Source: JBDTSW01 sp039930945
GTDB lineage: Bacteria; Actinomycetota; Thermoleophilia; Solirubrobacterales; 70-9
DNA length: 22,378 bases
Reading direction: 5' to 3'
NCBI GenBank assembly: GCA_039930945.1
Contig: JBDTSW010000024.1
Span: 1 to 22,378 of the forward strand
Position 1 is the stretch's first letter. The number at the start of each line of letters is the position of its first letter. The translations under genes were made by a program, and so were the position numbers. Below, piece after piece: positions 1-6,672 of this stretch. Under the pieces are notes generated by a model. That model ran no database searches. It had not been told where the DNA came from and saw only the letters and a program-made list of their open reading frames with translations.

Positions 1-1585
1 AGCGGAGCTCCTCCAGCGAGTACATCCAGTAGGGGCTGCGCTGGCGGATCATGAATGGGTCGAAGGGCAAGTCGCCGCGCATGTGGGTGCGGTCGTGGAG
101 CATGTCCCAGAGGATGTAGGCCGTCTCCGAGAGCTGGGGCGACGACAGCAGACAGGCGGCATCGGGCGGCAGGTTCAGCTGCAGCACCTCGGCCGCGCGG
201 CCGGCCACCCGGCGCAGACGCTCGGCCTCGCGGTCGCAGAAGATCGCGCCGAAGTACGCCGGCGGGCGCTCGTGGCAGGAGAAGGTCTCCGGGAACAGCA
301 CCGCGCACTCGGAGTCGTAGCCGTCGGTGTAGTCGACGAGGTTGACCGGGAGGTACTTCGCGTTGTCGTATCCCGAGCCCTCGATCTCGGCCACGAACTC
401 GGGCCAGGGAACGCGCACGATCAGCGCCTCGAAGCAGGTGTCGGTGGAGGCGTTCTGCTTGTACATCGGGAACACGACGAGGTGCTCGATGCCGTCGCGA
501 CGGACCTGCTCGGGGCGGAAGGCCTCGGTCGAGCGCAGGAAGTCGGGCCTGCCGAAGTCCTGGGCGACCCAGTCGCGCAGGTCATCGCCGAGGGCGGCGA
601 TGTAGTCGCTCTGGTGGGGGAAGTGCGAAGCCAGCGCCTCGGCGCAGGCGGCGATCGTCTCGACCAGCTCGGCCAGGCGGTCGCGGTCGTGTGAGGCGAG
701 GTCGACCGAGCCGTCCTTGGACTGGGTCAGCCGCAACTCGGCGACCGCGTCCTTGAGGGCGGACCAAGCCGGGTCGGACTTCGGCGCGGAGGCGGCGGGC
801 CCTGCGGAGTCGCGGAAGGCGGGCTCGGCGGCCCAGTAGACGAGGTTGAGCCACAGCGGGTGGTGGTCGAGGTCGTCGATGCAGTCGTCGCCGAAGAGGT
901 CGGAGTCGGCGGCGACGACGACGCGGCCGGCGCCGTGGTGGGTGACCGCCAGCAGCGGGGCCGACGGCACCGAGGCCGTGTCGTGCGTGCGAGCGATCAC
1001 GGCGGCGCCGTTGGAGGTGGCGATGGTGCCGGCGCGGTAGAAGCAGGCCTCGTGGACCCGGGTGAGCAGGTCGGGGCCGAAGTCGCCCTTGGCGGAGTCG
1101 TTGCCGGAGAGGTCGGCAAGCACCCAGGAGGGAGCGTCGTGGTTGTGCGCATAGTCCTGCACGGTGGAGTTCTCAACCTCGATCCCGAAGCGGGCGAGCA
1201 GCTCGTTGACGTTGTTGTCGTACTTGTCCTGCTCGCTCTCGGCGAGCACGATCAGACCGCCGCCGCCGTGGACGTAGCGCTCGATCGCGTCGACCTCGTC
1301 CGCCGACAGACGGGGGGAGCCGCCATTGGTGGTCGCCTCCCACTTCGGGTCGGAGGGGTGGGGAATGACGAGCACGTGGGCCTCGTCGAGCTGGCCCGTC
1401 AGCGGGTCGGTGGCGTTATGGACCACCTCGAAGTCGCGGCTTGCCAGCGCCCCGGCTGCCGCGGCCAGGGAGGAGTCGCCCGGGTGCGCGGGCTGCATCC
1501 GCGCGGCGAGCTCGGGGCGGATCGTCCACGCCTCGGAGTGGGACTCGTCGAAGACCACCTTGGCCAGCTTCGGCTGCTCGGGCAT
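1..1585 (-). CDS. DUF6421-like protein, N-terminal 528 residues (3' end outside window)
   Basis: The frame is open from an ATG at 1585 to the window edge, so the C-terminus is missing. The ATG follows an AGGAG ribosome site about 5 nt upstream. The first ~250 residues look like a flavodoxin/class I glutamine-amidotransferase-like Rossmann domain of the kind seen in DUF4350/GldG-type proteins: a VVFDESHSEAW start, VLVIPHPSDPKWE, then ERYVHGGGGLIVLAESE, and later VVVAADSDLFGDD. The remaining part carries DTCFEALIVRVPWPEF and DMLHDRTHMRGDLPFDPF, which I associate with the actinobacterial family DUF6421; its biochemical role is unknown to me. No signal peptide or membrane segment is visible. A 21-bp perfect palindrome (1606-1626) lies in its leader. 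Family assignment is from memory of conserved motifs and is moderately sure; no function is claimed. Confidence 0.7.
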   Translation of the reverse strand, partial: MPEQPKLAKVVFDESHSEAWTIRPELAARMQPAHPGDSSLAAAAGALASRDFEVVHNATDPLTGQLDEAHVLVIPHPSDPKWEATTNGGSPRLSADEVDAIERYVHGGGGLIVLAESEQDKYDNNVNELLARFGIEVENSTVQDYAHNHDAPSWVLADLSGNDSAKGDFGPDLLTRVHEACFYRAGTIATSNGAAVIARTHDTASVPSAPLLAVTHHGAGRVVVAADSDLFGDDCIDDLDHHPLWLNLVYWAAEPAFRDSAGPAASAPKSDPAWSALKDAVAELRLTQSKDGSVDLASHDRDRLAELVETIAACAEALASHFPHQSDYIAALGDDLRDWVAQDFGRPDFLRSTEAFRPEQVRRDGIEHLVVFPMYKQNASTDTCFEALIVRVPWPEFVAEIEGSGYDNAKYLPVNLVDYTDGYDSECAVLFPETFSCHERPPAYFGAIFCDREAERLRRVAGRAAEVLQLNLPPDAACLLSSPQLSETAYILWDMLHDRTHMRGDLPFDPFMIRQRSPYWMYSLEELR

Positions 1586-1605
1586 CGCTCTCCTCACGAA
1601 GGGTT

Positions 1606-1626
1606 CGGCCGGGTCGGACCCGGCCG
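1606..1626. repeat. 21-bp perfect inverted repeat in the leader of the DUF6421-like gene
   Basis: Arms cggccgggtc (1606-1615) and gacccggccg (1617-1626) are exact reverse complements around a single central base. As RNA it would fold as an 8-bp GC stem with a 5-nt loop, ending about 20 nt upstream of the ATG at 1585. It could be an operator for a dimeric repressor or a 5' leader hairpin. There is no T tract, so a terminator is less likely. Confidence 0.5.
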
Positions 1627-1750
1627 CTGACAAGCGCATACGAAATGTAGAGGATCGCTTCTCTCAGTCATGCCGATTTCGGGCCCGTTTGCGCAGTCAT
1701 CCCGCGTAACTCGTCACACGCTGCGCGCCATGGGTGCGGCTAGGGAACGT

Positions 1751-2269
1751 ATGTTCCCCCTGATGGAACGACTGATCAACCGCCGCCAACAGGGCGACCT
1801 CGGCGAACTCTCGGCGATGGAGTGGCTGACGCGGCAGGGCGCGCTCGTGTTCGCCCCGCTCGGGCACAGTCCGGACTGTGACCTGGTCGCGGACCTCGAT
1901 GGCCGTCTGCTCAGGATTCAGGTAAAGACATCGACGCAGCGGTCGACCACGCACCACGGCCACCTCCGGAGCCCGGTCTTGATCGCCACGAACGGCGGCA
2001 ATCAGAGCTGGACGGGGCTCAGCAAGTACTTCGATCCGACGCGGTTCGACCTTCTCTTCATACTGACCGGCGATGGCCGCAGGTGGCTGATTCCTTCGGA
2101 GGCGATTAGCGCCAGGAAGGAGATCGTTCTCGGCGGCCCGAAGTACTCCGAGTTCGAGATCGAGCCCACCAGTCCGATTCGGCAACTCCTCTACGGGGAC
2201 GAAAGCGCCCATCTAGAATCTCCCTCCTCTGGGGGAGCGCCGGAGTTGGAGAGCCGGGCTCGGCTGTAA
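1751..2269 (+). CDS. PD-(D/E)XK endonuclease-like protein (PDDEXK_5 / group I intron endonuclease type)
   Basis: A 172-residue protein if started at the ATG at 1751, which has an AGGGA about 5 nt upstream; in-frame ATGs at 1670 and 1730 have no clear ribosome site. Residues ~14-60 carry the fold's signature: QGDLGELSAMEWL (Glu19), LGHSPDCDLVADLDG (Asp44) and RIQVKTSTQ (Gln57-x-Lys59), i.e. the E...D...QxK catalytic set of restriction-like nucleases. The family includes homing endonucleases of cyanobacterial group I introns (I-Ssp6803I type), but many bacterial members are stand-alone and uncharacterised. No intron is visible here. Oddly, the frame has no stop before the tRNA-Tyr gene at 2231: its last 12 sense codons and its TAA lie inside the tRNA, the stop overlapping the anticodon. 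Active-site residues look intact; cellular role unknown. Confidence 0.7.
   Translation: MFPLMERLINRRQQGDLGELSAMEWLTRQGALVFAPLGHSPDCDLVADLDGRLLRIQVKTSTQRSTTHHGHLRSPVLIATNGGNQSWTGLSKYFDPTRFDLLFILTGDGRRWLIPSEAISARKEIVLGGPKYSEFEIEPTSPIRQLLYGDESAHLESPSSGGAPELESRARL
2214..2219 (+). promoter_or_regulatory. -10 box (TAGAAT) for tRNA-Tyr
   Basis: TAGAAT lies 11 nt before the first base of the tRNA and inside the 3' end of the endonuclease frame. It fits the TAnnnT -10 pattern seen at other starts in this window. No convincing -35 is present. It suggests the tRNA has its own promoter. Confidence 0.45.
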
Positions 2270-2313
2270 ACCGAGTGCCTAGTGCTGAGTGGGTTCGATT
2301 CCCTCCTCCCCCA
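2231..2313 (+). tRNA. tRNA-Tyr (anticodon GTA)
   Basis: An 83-nt cloverleaf: acceptor gggggag/ctccccc (7 bp), D-stem CCGG/CCGG, anticodon stem CTCGG/CCGAG with loop CTGTAAA (anticodon GTA at 2266-2268), a 13-nt variable region (2276-2288), T-loop TTCGATT and discriminator A at 2313; CCA is not encoded. The extra-long variable region is expected for bacterial tRNA-Tyr. Oddities: base 8 reads C instead of U, the T-stem has one U-U mismatch, and the variable arm forms only about 2 bp. It is probably functional, given the intact acceptor and anticodon arms and an upstream -10 box, but a degenerate copy cannot be excluded. Confidence 0.8.
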
Positions 2314-2387
2314 TCCGACGCCCCTGCGAAGCGCGTGGGGAGAGGCCCTGCCGGAACCAGGTGCAGAGGTCCGGCTTTCGTCGATCT

Positions 2388-2404
2388 TGCCGCTCTGGGC
2401 GGCA
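2388..2404 (-). terminator. weak hairpin downstream of the sigma-factor gene
   Basis: A 6-bp stem (2388-2393 with 2399-2404) with a 5-nt loop sits about 30 nt past the sigma-factor stop, between it and the convergent tRNA-Tyr. There is no T tract, so the terminator call is tentative. The rest of the 2314-2433 gap shows nothing I can name. Confidence 0.25.
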
Positions 2405-2433
2405 CAAGCGCGAAAAGCTGGCTCGGCCGGGGG

Positions 2434-3606
2434 CTATGTGCGCTGGCGCAGGCGCTGTGCCTCGGGAAGCTGCTTGAGCTTGCGCAGGGTGTTGTTCTCG
2501 ATCTGGCGAATCCGCTCGCGGGTGACGCCGAAGGCCCGCCCCACCTCCTCGAGGGTCAGCGGCGCGTGTCCGCGCAGCCCGTATCGCAGCTCGATCACCT
2601 GGCGCTCGCGCTCGGGCAGGGCGTCGAGGGCCCTTTGGATCCCCTCGCGCTGGAGGTTCTCGGTCGCCGCCTCGAAGGGCTCCTCGACGGCATCGTCGGC
2701 GACGAAGTCGCCCAGCTCGGACTCCTCCTCGTCGCCGATCGGCTTCTCCAGCGAGACCGTCATCTGCGCGACCCGGAGGATGTCTCGCACCTCGCGGACG
2801 GTGATCGTCAGGTCGGCGGCGATCTCGGCCGGCTCGGGCTCGCGGCCGAGCCGCTGCACCAGTTGGCGCTCGACGTGGGTGACGCGGTTCAGCTTCTCGA
2901 CCATGTGCACCGGGATCCGGATCGTCCGCGCCGTGTCGGCGATCGCCCGGGTCACCGCCTGGCGAATCCACCAGGTGGCGTAGGTCGAGAACTTGTAGCC
3001 CCGCCGGTAGTCGAACTTCTCGACGGCGCGGATCAGCCCCAGCGAGCCCTCCTGGATCAGATCGAGGAAGCTGAGGCCGCGCCCCAGGTACCCCTTGGCG
3101 ATCGAGACGACCAGCCGCAGGTTGGCCTCGACCATGTGGCGCTTGGCCTGCATGTCGCCGCGCTCGATCAGCCTCGCCAGGTCGATCTCCTGATCCGCGG
3201 TGAGCAGATCCACCCGGCCGATCGAGCGCAGATACAGGCGCAGTGAATCGAGGCTCGGCTCGACCGTGAGGTCAAGCTCAGGCTTGCGCTGCTGGCCGGG
3301 GTGCGCGTCGCCCTTGGCCTCCTTGTCGGCGGTGAGGCCGTCCTTATCGATCACGTCGACCCCGTGATCGATCAGGTGCGCGTGCAGGCCCCGCAGCTGG
3401 TCCTTGGTGACCTCGGCCTGCTCGAGCGTCGAGGCGATCTGCTCGAAGGTGAGGTAGCCCTGCTCGCGCCCCTGCAAGAGCAGACCGCCCAGCTCGTCGG
3501 AGTCCAACGCAGGCTGCTTGGCCTCCTCCAGATTGACGGTCTCACCGTCTGCAAGCCGAGGCTGATCCCCGGTTCCCAGCAGAACCTCTCCCTTCTCTGC
3601 CAACAC
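2434..3606 (-). CDS. rpoD: RNA polymerase primary sigma factor (SigA/RpoD/HrdB type)
   Basis: A 390-residue group 1 sigma-70 factor that directs RNA polymerase to housekeeping promoters. A short region 1.1 is visible at ~37-90 (GYLTFEQIASTLEQAEVT), region 1.2 at ~118-150 (DSLRLYLRSIGRVDLLT), region 2 at ~155-230 with the core-binding and -10-melting segment (LDLIQEGSLGLIRAVEKFDY, FSTYATWWIRQAVTRAI), region 3 at ~234-310, and region 4 at ~325-385 with the -35-binding helix-turn-helix (LTLEEVGRAFGVTRERIRQI). The presence of region 1.1 and the complete 2-4 set indicate the primary factor rather than an alternative one. The GTG start at 3606 directly precedes a TTG; a GGAGG lies 3 or 6 nt upstream, so either may be used. 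It is divergent from folE2. Confidence 0.95.
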   Translation of the reverse strand: MLAEKGEVLLGTGDQPRLADGETVNLEEAKQPALDSDELGGLLLQGREQGYLTFEQIASTLEQAEVTKDQLRGLHAHLIDHGVDVIDKDGLTADKEAKGDAHPGQQRKPELDLTVEPSLDSLRLYLRSIGRVDLLTADQEIDLARLIERGDMQAKRHMVEANLRLVVSIAKGYLGRGLSFLDLIQEGSLGLIRAVEKFDYRRGYKFSTYATWWIRQAVTRAIADTARTIRIPVHMVEKLNRVTHVERQLVQRLGREPEPAEIAADLTITVREVRDILRVAQMTVSLEKPIGDEEESELGDFVADDAVEEPFEAATENLQREGIQRALDALPERERQVIELRYGLRGHAPLTLEEVGRAFGVTRERIRQIENNTLRKLKQLPEAQRLRQRT

Positions 3607-3636
3607 GGTCCTCCCACCGGCCGAAGAGCGGCGCGA

Positions 3637-3642
3637 AGTATA
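3637..3642 (-). promoter_or_regulatory. -10 box (TATACT) of the sigma-factor gene
   Basis: TATACT on the minus strand is one base from the consensus TATAAT and lies 30 nt before the GTG. Unlike several neighbours this transcript would have a normal leader with a Shine-Dalgarno site. A partial -35 (xxxACA) can be placed 18 nt upstream. Confidence 0.5.
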
Positions 3643-3701
3643 GGCCCGGGGGGACCAGCTTGTGGCGGTCGTCGTTCGCGGTGCCGGCGGAGCCGTGCCG
3701 C

Positions 3702-3707
3702 TACTCT
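3702..3707 (+). promoter_or_regulatory. -10 box (TACTCT) of folE2, likely leaderless
   Basis: TACTCT ends 9 nt before the ATG at 3717 and no Shine-Dalgarno sequence lies between, so transcription should start at or within a few bases of the start codon. Confidence 0.45.
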
Positions 3708-3716
3708 GACCTGGCG

Positions 3717-4751
3717 ATGAGCGACCAGGGCTCAGTGCTCTCCTCCGCGAGCGATGTGCAGGCTTCGCGTCCGGCGACGGAGGTCAGCCTCACCCGCGTC
3801 GGTGTGCGGGGGGTAGAGAAGGTGATCCGCGTGGACGGCGGCCCCGCGCCCGGGGGCGCCTCGGCAACGAGCGCCGGCTCGCCGTACTTCGCCGAGCTCG
3901 AGTGCTTCGTCGACCTCAACCCGCATCAGGCCGGGGTTCACATGTCGCGCTTCGAGGAGGTCGTCAACGAGGCGATCGACGGCGTCGTCCTCGGCGAGAC
4001 GCTGCGCGCTGAGCAGCTCGCCGCCCATATCGCCGAGCGCGTCCGCGAGCGGCAGCAGGGCCTGCGCGCCGAGGTCACGATCGCGGTCCGCTACCCGGAG
4101 ACGGTGCCGGCGCCAGTCTCGAAGATCCCCACCCAGGAGATCTACACGCTGTTGGGCACAGCGGTCTCATCCGAGCGCGGGACCCGCACCCTGACGGGCG
4201 TCGAGGCCCATGGCATGACCGCCTGCCCGTGCGCCCAGGGCCTGCTCACCGACCGCGCCCGCGAGCGCCTGGTCGCCGACGGCTTCACCGACGACGAGAT
4301 CGAGCGGGTGTTCGAGAGGGTCCCGGTCGCCACCCACAACCAGCGGGGGATCGGCTCACTTCACATCGGCCGCCCCGAGGGCGCCGACGTCGAGATCGAC
4401 GCGCGCGACCTGCTGCACATCGTCGAGCAGTCGATGAGCTCCGAGATCTACGAGCTGATGAAGCGCTCCGACGAGGCGGCGGTGGTCGAGAAGGCCCACA
4501 TGCAGCCTCGGTTCGTGGAGGACTGCGTGCGGGAGATGGTCCGCCGCGTCGCCGAGCGCTACCCCCGGCTCGACCGGGGCAGCTTCGTGCTCGCGCGGCA
4601 GGAGAACCTGGAGACGATCCACCGCCACTCGGTCGTGGCCGAGCGGTCGGGCGACCTCGCCGAGATCCTCGCCGAGCTGCGCTCCGGCGAGCATTCCCGG
4701 CGCCACTTCACCAAGCGCGAGTGGCTCGAGGAACCCTGCCTGGGCGACTAG
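3717..4751 (+). CDS. folE2: GTP cyclohydrolase IB (FolE2 family)
   Basis: A 344-residue protein of the FolE2/MptA (formerly DUF198) family, converting GTP to 7,8-dihydroneopterin triphosphate, the first step to tetrahydrofolate (and to queuosine-type deazaguanines). Visible family motifs are VSLTRVGVRGVEKVI (~23-37), GVHMSRFEEVVNEAIDG (~73-89), GVEAHGMTACPCAQG with the conserved cysteines 170 and 172 (~161-175), and VATHNQRGIGSLHIG (~204-218). Unlike FolE (type IA), this type does not depend strictly on zinc. The ATG at 3717 is chosen because the upstream in-frame TTG at 3660 adds sequence unlike the family and a -10 box sits at 3702-3707. Its TAG stop overlaps that of the convergent pgsA in a shared CTAG. 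No classical folE is visible in the window. Confidence 0.93.
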   Translation: MSDQGSVLSSASDVQASRPATEVSLTRVGVRGVEKVIRVDGGPAPGGASATSAGSPYFAELECFVDLNPHQAGVHMSRFEEVVNEAIDGVVLGETLRAEQLAAHIAERVRERQQGLRAEVTIAVRYPETVPAPVSKIPTQEIYTLLGTAVSSERGTRTLTGVEAHGMTACPCAQGLLTDRARERLVADGFTDDEIERVFERVPVATHNQRGIGSLHIGRPEGADVEIDARDLLHIVEQSMSSEIYELMKRSDEAAVVEKAHMQPRFVEDCVREMVRRVAERYPRLDRGSFVLARQENLETIHRHSVVAERSGDLAEILAELRSGEHSRRHFTKREWLEEPCLGD

Positions 4752-5332
4752 CCCCCTTTGGCCGGATGCGGGGCAGCGGGCGAGCGAGCCTGCTCGCGGC
4801 GGTGCTCGTCGATGCGGCTGCGCAACCCGAAGAAGTAGTCGGCACCGCTGATCACCGTCACCGCCAGCATCAGGTAGACGAGCAGGTCGACGCCGACGGG
4901 CGTCGGATCCCAGACGATCAGGGCGACGACGGCCGCCACCTGCAGCGCCGTCTTCAGCTTGCCCAGCCAGCTCGCCGAGATCACCACGCCCTGCTGGGCG
5001 GCGAGCGAGCGCAGGCCGGTGACGGCCAGCTCGCGGGCGATGATCACCATCGCGATCCAGGCCGCCAGTCGGTCCAAGGAGACCAGCGCGACCAGGGCGG
5101 CGACGATCAGCAGCTTGTCGGCGAGCGGGTCCATCAGCTTGCCGAAGGTGGTCACCTGCTGCCGGCGCCGGGCGATGTAGCCGTCGAGCCCGTCGGTGAC
5201 CGCCGCCAGCGCGAAGACCGCCGCCGCCAGGGTGTCGCCATGAGGGGTCTCGTCGAGCAGCGCGACCACGATCACGGGTACCGCGACGATCCGCAGCAGG
5301 GTGAGCACGTTGGGGGCGTTGACCGGGAACAA
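4748..5332 (-). CDS. pgsA: CDP-diacylglycerol-glycerol-3-phosphate 3-phosphatidyltransferase (PgsA)
   Basis: A 194-residue integral membrane protein of the CDP-alcohol phosphatidyltransferase family, making phosphatidylglycerol phosphate from CDP-diacylglycerol and glycerol-3-phosphate at the cytoplasmic membrane. The family motif DG-x2-AR-x8-G-x3-D-x3-D is complete: Asp50-Gly51, Ala54-Arg55, Gly64, Asp68, Asp72, with a further Asp47. Around it lie about five to six hydrophobic segments, the first at NVLTLLRIVAVPVIVVALL. NAPNVLTLLRI is the usual N-terminus of PgsA, which supports the TTG start at 5332; this lies 9 nt after a CATACT -10 box. Phosphatidylinositol-phosphate synthase relatives share the motif, but the overall look and N-terminus fit PgsA better. 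Confidence 0.9.
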   Translation of the reverse strand: MFPVNAPNVLTLLRIVAVPVIVVALLDETPHGDTLAAAVFALAAVTDGLDGYIARRRQQVTTFGKLMDPLADKLLIVAALVALVSLDRLAAWIAMVIIARELAVTGLRSLAAQQGVVISASWLGKLKTALQVAAVVALIVWDPTPVGVDLLVYLMLAVTVISGADYFFGLRSRIDEHRREQARSPAAPHPAKGG

Positions 5333-5341
5333 GGCCGGTCA

Positions 5342-5347
5342 AGTATG
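5342..5347 (-). promoter_or_regulatory. -10 box (CATACT) of pgsA, likely leaderless
   Basis: On the minus strand CATACT ends 9 nt before the TTG start, the same geometry as at folE2 and the neighbouring glycosyltransferase. No ribosome site is visible before the TTG. Confidence 0.4.
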
Positions 5348-5383
5348 ACCCGCCGGCGCGAGCAGGTCCTCGGCAGCCGCCGG

Positions 5384-5389
5384 TAGGCT
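5384..5389 (+). promoter_or_regulatory. -10 box (TAGGCT) of the GT2-DUF2304 pair, likely leaderless
   Basis: TAGGCT ends 9 nt before the ATG at 5399, and the intervening bases hold no Shine-Dalgarno sequence. The same hexamer precedes nrdR. Confidence 0.45.
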
Positions 5390-5398
5390 GATCGGACG

Positions 5399-6214
5399 AT
5401 GAGCGACACCGACGGCCTGCGCAAGCTGGCGATCGTGCCCGCCTACAACGAGGCGGGCATGGTCGGTCGCGTCGTGCGCGAGATCAAGCGGGCGGCGCCC
5501 GATTTCGACGTCGTCGTGGTCGATGACGGCTCCGTGGACGCGACCGCCGCCGAGGCCGAGGCCGAGGGCGCGGTGCTGATCCGCCACCCGTTCAACCTCG
5601 GGATCGGGGGGGCGGTCCAGTCCGGCTACAAGTACGCGCTGCGCAAGGACTACGACGTCGCCGTCCAGGTCGACGGCGACGGCCAGCACAAGTCCTCCTT
5701 CCTCCCCGATCTGCTCTCGGCGCTGAAGACCGGCGACGAGGCCGACATGGTCCACGGCAGCCGCTTCCTCGAGGACCCCGGCTACAGGGTCCCGATCGGC
5801 CGGCGCGCCGGCAACCTGATCTTCTCGCTGGTGCTGACCGCGATCACCCGCCAGCGGATCACCGACCCCACTTCCGGCTTCCGCATGACCAATCGCCGGG
5901 GGATCGAGCTGTTCGCCCGCGACTACCCCCACGACTATCCGGAGGTCGAGGCGATCCTGATGCTTCACGTCCACCGCCTGCGGATCCACGAGGTCCCGGT
6001 GCGGATGAACGCGCGCGGCTTCGGGCGCAGCTCGATCGACTACCCGCGCAGCGCCTACTACATGGCGAAGGTGCTGCTGGCGCTGTTCGTCGGGCTCTTC
6101 CGCCGCCGGCCGACGCCGATGGACGACCCGCCCGACCGGCCCGAGGGCGAGAGCGTCGCCCCCTCGGCGGCCGTCGCCGGGGCGGCCGAGTCAAGCGACG
6201 CCGCAGGAGCCTGA
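5399..6214 (+). CDS. GT2 glycosyltransferase, polyprenol-phosphate sugar transferase type
   Basis: A 271-residue GT-A fold enzyme of glycosyltransferase family 2, close in layout to dolichol/polyprenol-phosphate mannosyl- or glucosyltransferases. Visible: nucleotide-binding strand LAIVPAYNEAGMVGRVV (~10-26), VVVVDDGSVDATAAEA (~39-54), the metal-binding DxD in VQVDGDGQHK (~91-100), and acceptor-side DPTSGFRMTNRRG (~159-171). There is a short hydrophobic stretch near residue 225 (MAKVLLALFVGLF) and a low-complexity Asp/Pro/Ala-rich tail, with no multi-span membrane domain. The stop overlaps the start of the DUF2304 gene by one base (TGATG), and such GT2-DUF2304 pairs are common in cell-surface glycan loci; the small membrane protein may anchor or partner the transferase. 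Donor sugar cannot be told from sequence. Confidence 0.85.
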   Translation: MSDTDGLRKLAIVPAYNEAGMVGRVVREIKRAAPDFDVVVVDDGSVDATAAEAEAEGAVLIRHPFNLGIGGAVQSGYKYALRKDYDVAVQVDGDGQHKSSFLPDLLSALKTGDEADMVHGSRFLEDPGYRVPIGRRAGNLIFSLVLTAITRQRITDPTSGFRMTNRRGIELFARDYPHDYPEVEAILMLHVHRLRIHEVPVRMNARGFGRSSIDYPRSAYYMAKVLLALFVGLFRRRPTPMDDPPDRPEGESVAPSAAVAGAAESSDAAGA

Positions 6215-6672
6215 TGGCCCCGCCATCCGCCACCTTTGTGGCGCTAGCCGCCGAGGGGATCGAGGGCCGCGTCCAGATCGCCGCCGTCGCGGTCACCCTG
6301 GGGATGTTCCTCGTCGTGCTCGAGCTGGTTCGCCGACGCCGGCTGATCGAGCGCTACGCGCTTCTGTGGATGGTCGTGGCGGCGATCCTGCTGGTGCTCG
6401 CGATCTGGACGGACCTGCTCTCCTGGGCGACCAACCTCGTCGGGATCGAGGTCCCCGCCAACGGGCTCTTCATCGCCGCCTTCGGCGTCGCCTTCCTCTT
6501 GCTGCTGCATTTCTCGGTGGCGACCTCGCGGCTCGCAGAGGAGACCAAGATCCTCGCCCAGGAGGTCGCCCGCCTCGACGCCGAGCTGCGCTCAGGGACC
6601 GCGGCCGGGCTCGGGCCGGCCGAGAAGCCGCAGGGCGAGGGCCCAGTAGGCGGCGAGCCCGGTCCGCAGTAG
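6214..6672 (+). CDS. DUF2304 membrane protein
   Basis: A 152-residue protein with three hydrophobic segments at ~20-38 (IAAVAVTLGMFLVVLELV), ~48-70 (ALLWMVVAAILLVLAIWTDLL) and ~82-100 (LFIAAFGVAFLLLLHFSVA), separated by the RRRRLIERYALLWM motif typical of DUF2304. A soluble, coiled-coil-like segment follows (TSRLAEETKILAQEVARLDAEL, shown in part), as usual for this family. It starts one base inside the stop of the upstream glycosyltransferase and so is translationally coupled. The function of DUF2304 is not established; it may scaffold or regulate the GT2 partner. The last 26 codons overlap the 3' end of the convergent glycosyltransferase gene by 81 bp. Confidence 0.85.
   Translation: MAPPSATFVALAAEGIEGRVQIAAVAVTLGMFLVVLELVRRRRLIERYALLWMVVAAILLVLAIWTDLLSWATNLVGIEVPANGLFIAAFGVAFLLLLHFSVATSRLAEETKILAQEVARLDAELRSGTAAGLGPAEKPQGEGPVGGEPGPQ

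Noticed and set aside
55..1630. plus-strand frames at 83-694 and 860-1630
   Set aside because: Shadows of the minus-strand DUF6421-like gene, which has codon bias, a ribosome site and conserved motifs.
4229..5386. 385-codon plus-strand frame spanning folE2 and pgsA
   Set aside because: Out-of-frame Arg/Pro-rich shadow over two well-identified genes.
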